Below, piece after piece: positions 62,040 to 64,000 of a stretch of DNA of 64,000 nucleotides (its first letter is position 1; each line of letters starts with the position of its first letter). The DNA is taken from the NCBI RefSeq assembly GCF_035609205.1, contig NZ_CP141184.1:3562501-3626500 (forward strand), given 5' to 3'. A program made the translations under genes and the position numbers. The notes below the pieces were generated by a model. It did no database searches. It had not been told where the DNA came from and saw only the letters and a list, made by a program, of their open reading frames with translations. This DNA is from Hymenobacter sp. GOD-10R (GTDB lineage: Bacteria; Bacteroidota; Bacteroidia; Cytophagales; Hymenobacteraceae).

Positions 62040-64000
62040 TTAGAAGCCTAGGTTGAGGCCTACAATGAAGGACCGCGTGAAAGGATAGTTCACGCCGTTA
62101 CCACCAGACGTGCCACCGCTCGTGTTGTTGGGGTTACCGCCGGTGAAGGCAATACCGCCAGGCTGGCTTGCGTCGAGGCGCGTCGAGTAAGACAAGGCAT
62201 CGGGGTCGATGGCTTTGTTAGCCTTGAAGAACGGATCCTTTGCCCAGAGCAGGGGGTTTTGCACTTGCACGTAAACACGTGCATTGCTCATGAAAGCTCG
62301 CTTCGCCCAAGCGGTTGGCAGTGCATAACCTAGGTCAATGCTACGCACTTTGATGAAGGTACCGTTCCGGTATGCCAAGGTCTGTCCGTACGTGGGCCAC
62401 TCGGTTGCGCGGGAGGACTGGTCAGGCTGCGGGTACTCGTTGCTGGGGTTAGTGGCCGTCCAGTAGTTCAGGTTCACCTGGTTGCGCCGCCCCGTGTTGG
62501 TGGTGAAGTAGTTCGGCCCGAACAAGGTCGGATCCACCACCGTCGCCCCGACCCGCGTCAGCGCCACCAGCGTCAGGTCGAAGCCTTTGTACTTGAAGCG
62601 GTTGGTCAAACCCGCCTCGAACTTGGGCTGGCGGCTGCCTACAATCACGCGGTCATTGGAGTTGATCACCCCATTGTTGTCCACATCAGCCACCTTGATC
62701 TGCCCGGGCTTGGAGTTGTACTTCTTGGCCTGGTCAGCTTCCGAGGTTTGCCAGATGCCGAGCTTCTTGTAGTCATAGAACACGTACAAGGGCTGGCCGA
62801 TGAAGCGCTGGTTGCCGATGTCACTGAGCTTGTTGCCGCTGGCATCGTTCAACCCCAGGTCCAGTACCTTCTCCCGGTTCACGGTGAAGTTCCAGTCCGT
62901 GCTCCATTCGAAGCCGCTTGTGGTCCGCACGTTCACCGTAGAGAGTGACACCTCGATACCGCGGTTTTGGGTCTGACCCACGTTGCGCACGTAAGAGCTA
63001 TAGCCGCTGGCCGTTGGTAGCGCGTCAGGCAGCAACAGGTCGCTGGTGCGCTGCTGATACACTTCCACCGAACCCGTGATACGGTTTTGCAGGAAGCCGA
63101 AATCCAAGCCAAAGTTGGTCGTCGTTGTGTATTCCCAGCCTAGGTTGCCGTTCGGGATGCTGTTCGGTACTACGCCTACTGCGCCAGTCGCGCCGTAGTT
63201 ATAGTAGCCGTTACCGATGCCCGAGCCTAGCGCTCCGAGAGTCTGGTAAGGGTTCACCGCTGTGCTACCCACGCGGCCCAAGCTAGCCCGGAACTTCAGG
63301 TTGCTAAGCCACGCCTGATCTTGCAGGAACGACTCATTGGCAATGTTCCACGCTACGGCTGCAGAAGGGAAAGCCTTGTACTTATTGCCTGGCGCCAAAC
63401 GCGAAGAGCCGTCAACGCGCACGGTTAAGGTAGCCGAGTAGCGGTTATCATAGGCGTAGTTTGCGCGGCCCATGTAGGAGATAATATCCCAACGCTGCTG
63501 ACTGCTGCTAGCCGAGCTAGGCGTACCAGCACCTAGGTTATTGTATAGCTGGTAGTTAGCCAACAAATTACGAGCTCCAACGCTAGAGTTATCGAAGCGG
63601 TAGCCCTGCCAGCTGTATAGGCCCGTAAAGTTCACATCGTGCTTACCGAAGCTGCGGTTATACGTCAGGATGTTTTCGGTCAGCAGGTTGAAGGCTAAGT
63701 TAGACGAACGCGAAGCCGTGCTCTGTCCTCCGCCGTTTTGCGGGGTGTATGAAGCGTAGAAGGTGCCGTTGTTCTCGGAGCGCACATCCAGACCTAGGTT
63801 CAAGCGGTAGTCTAGGCCTTTCAGAATGTTTACCTGCCCGTATAGGCTGTTGAAGGTACGGATCCGGCGACTCTGGTCTTTGTGCGCGTTATCGGCGTAC
63901 AAGGTGAGCGGGTTCGATCCGGCCGTGTCTCCGTTCGGGTACAGAACCTGATTGCCGTTAGCATCCGTAGTAGAAGCCAGCGGGCTAGTTGTCAAAATCT
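62040..64000 (-). CDS. SusC/RagA-family TonB-linked outer-membrane protein (5' part beyond window)
   Basis: About 653 C-terminal residues are seen; the frame stays open to the window edge, so the N-terminal signal, CarboxypepD_reg-like domain and plug are outside. SusC beta-barrel features: YRLNLGLDVRSENNG, AYDNRYSATLTVRVDGSSRLAPGNKYKAFPSAAVAWNIANESF, GNLGWEYTTTTNFGLDFGF, a GQIKVADVDNNGVINSNDRVIVGS loop and the terminal ITGLNLGF-like strand (here FIVGLNLGF). It imports oligosaccharides with SusD. It heads the xylan locus. Confidence 0.93.
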   Translation of the reverse strand, partial: ILTTSPLASTTDANGNQVLYPNGDTAGSNPLTLYADNAHKDQSRRIRTFNSLYGQVNILKGLDYRLNLGLDVRSENNGTFYASYTPQNGGGQSTASRSSNLAFNLLTENILTYNRSFGKHDVNFTGLYSWQGYRFDNSSVGARNLLANYQLYNNLGAGTPSSASSSQQRWDIISYMGRANYAYDNRYSATLTVRVDGSSRLAPGNKYKAFPSAAVAWNIANESFLQDQAWLSNLKFRASLGRVGSTAVNPYQTLGALGSGIGNGYYNYGATGAVGVVPNSIPNGNLGWEYTTTTNFGLDFGFLQNRITGSVEVYQQRTSDLLLPDALPTASGYSSYVRNVGQTQNRGIEVSLSTVNVRTTSGFEWSTDWNFTVNREKVLDLGLNDASGNKLSDIGNQRFIGQPLYVFYDYKKLGIWQTSEADQAKKYNSKPGQIKVADVDNNGVINSNDRVIVGSRQPKFEAGLTNRFKYKGFDLTLVALTRVGATVVDPTLFGPNYFTTNTGRRNQVNLNYWTATNPSNEYPQPDQSSRATEWPTYGQTLAYRNGTFIKVRSIDLGYALPTAWAKRAFMSNARVYVQVQNPLLWAKDPFFKANKAIDPDALSYSTRLDASQPGGIAFTGGNPNNTSGGTSGGNGVNYPFTRSFIVGLNLGF

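Noticed and set aside
1..64000. CRISPR arrays, insertion sequences, prophage or integrase
   Set aside because: No regularly spaced repeats, transposase-like or recombinase-like proteins, or terminal inverted repeats with target duplications were seen by eye.

Overview
The window looks like a chromosomal segment of a Hymenobacter-like bacterium (Bacteroidota, Cytophagales; inference). The evidence is type IX secretion sorting tails on three proteins, a SusC/SusD pair, a short 287-residue primary sigma factor, a bacillithiol-pathway deacetylase, Bacteroidota promoter boxes (TAnnTTTG) before the tRNA, rpsO and trxB, and moderately high GC with unusually many CTAG tetramers. No CRISPR array, insertion sequence, integrase or rRNA was found.

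Layout. 1-12.3 kb: end of a membrane protein, an NmrA-like oxidoreductase, a TonB-dependent receptor followed by a secreted ENPP-type phosphodiesterase, a GH51 arabinofuranosidase and a large secreted PL1 pectate lyase (a pectin/arabinan-directed group). 12.3-18.1 kb: a NamZ-like DUF1343 protein, an unusual protein with an intact diadenylate-cyclase signature, a type B sorted cell-surface protein and a secreted cupin. 18.1-21.0 kb: gene-poor, AT-richer stretch with a 41-residue lipoprotein, an unknown 141-residue protein and an HPP-family membrane protein. 21.2-32.6 kb: mostly housekeeping: tRNA(CAU), START-like protein, LptF/G permease, rpsO, pnp, rpoD, trxB, an M23/LysM peptidase, bshB1 and NDH-2. 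32.9-41.5 kb: a tripartite RND efflux set with a two-component system upstream. 41.7-46.4 kb: aldo/keto reductase, a small gene next to a PD-(D/E)XK nuclease-like protein, a T9SS cargo protein and two tandem Tat-type cupins. 46.7-64 kb: a minus-strand xylan utilisation locus running SusC (cut by the window end), SusD, GH35-like, SASA esterase, GH3, xylB, xylA, GH10, GH115.

How it works together. In the xylan locus, SusC/SusD would import oligosaccharides; GH10 cuts the xylan backbone, GH115 removes glucuronic acid, the esterase removes acetyl groups, GH3 releases xylose, and XylA/XylB convert xylose to xylulose 5-phosphate. A palindrome overlapping a -7 box before xylB is a candidate operator. 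No xylose permease and no regulator gene lie in the window.

Best leads for new biology are the DGA/RHR diadenylate-cyclase-like protein at 13.8-15.0 kb, the nuclease-like gene pair at 42.9-43.7 kb, the very long and sometimes perfect palindromes at gene ends (262-319, 30347-30410, 46612-46716, 4801-4948), and CTAG enrichment with a context-dependent use of Leu codon CTA. Function calls come from reading motifs by eye; no database search was run.
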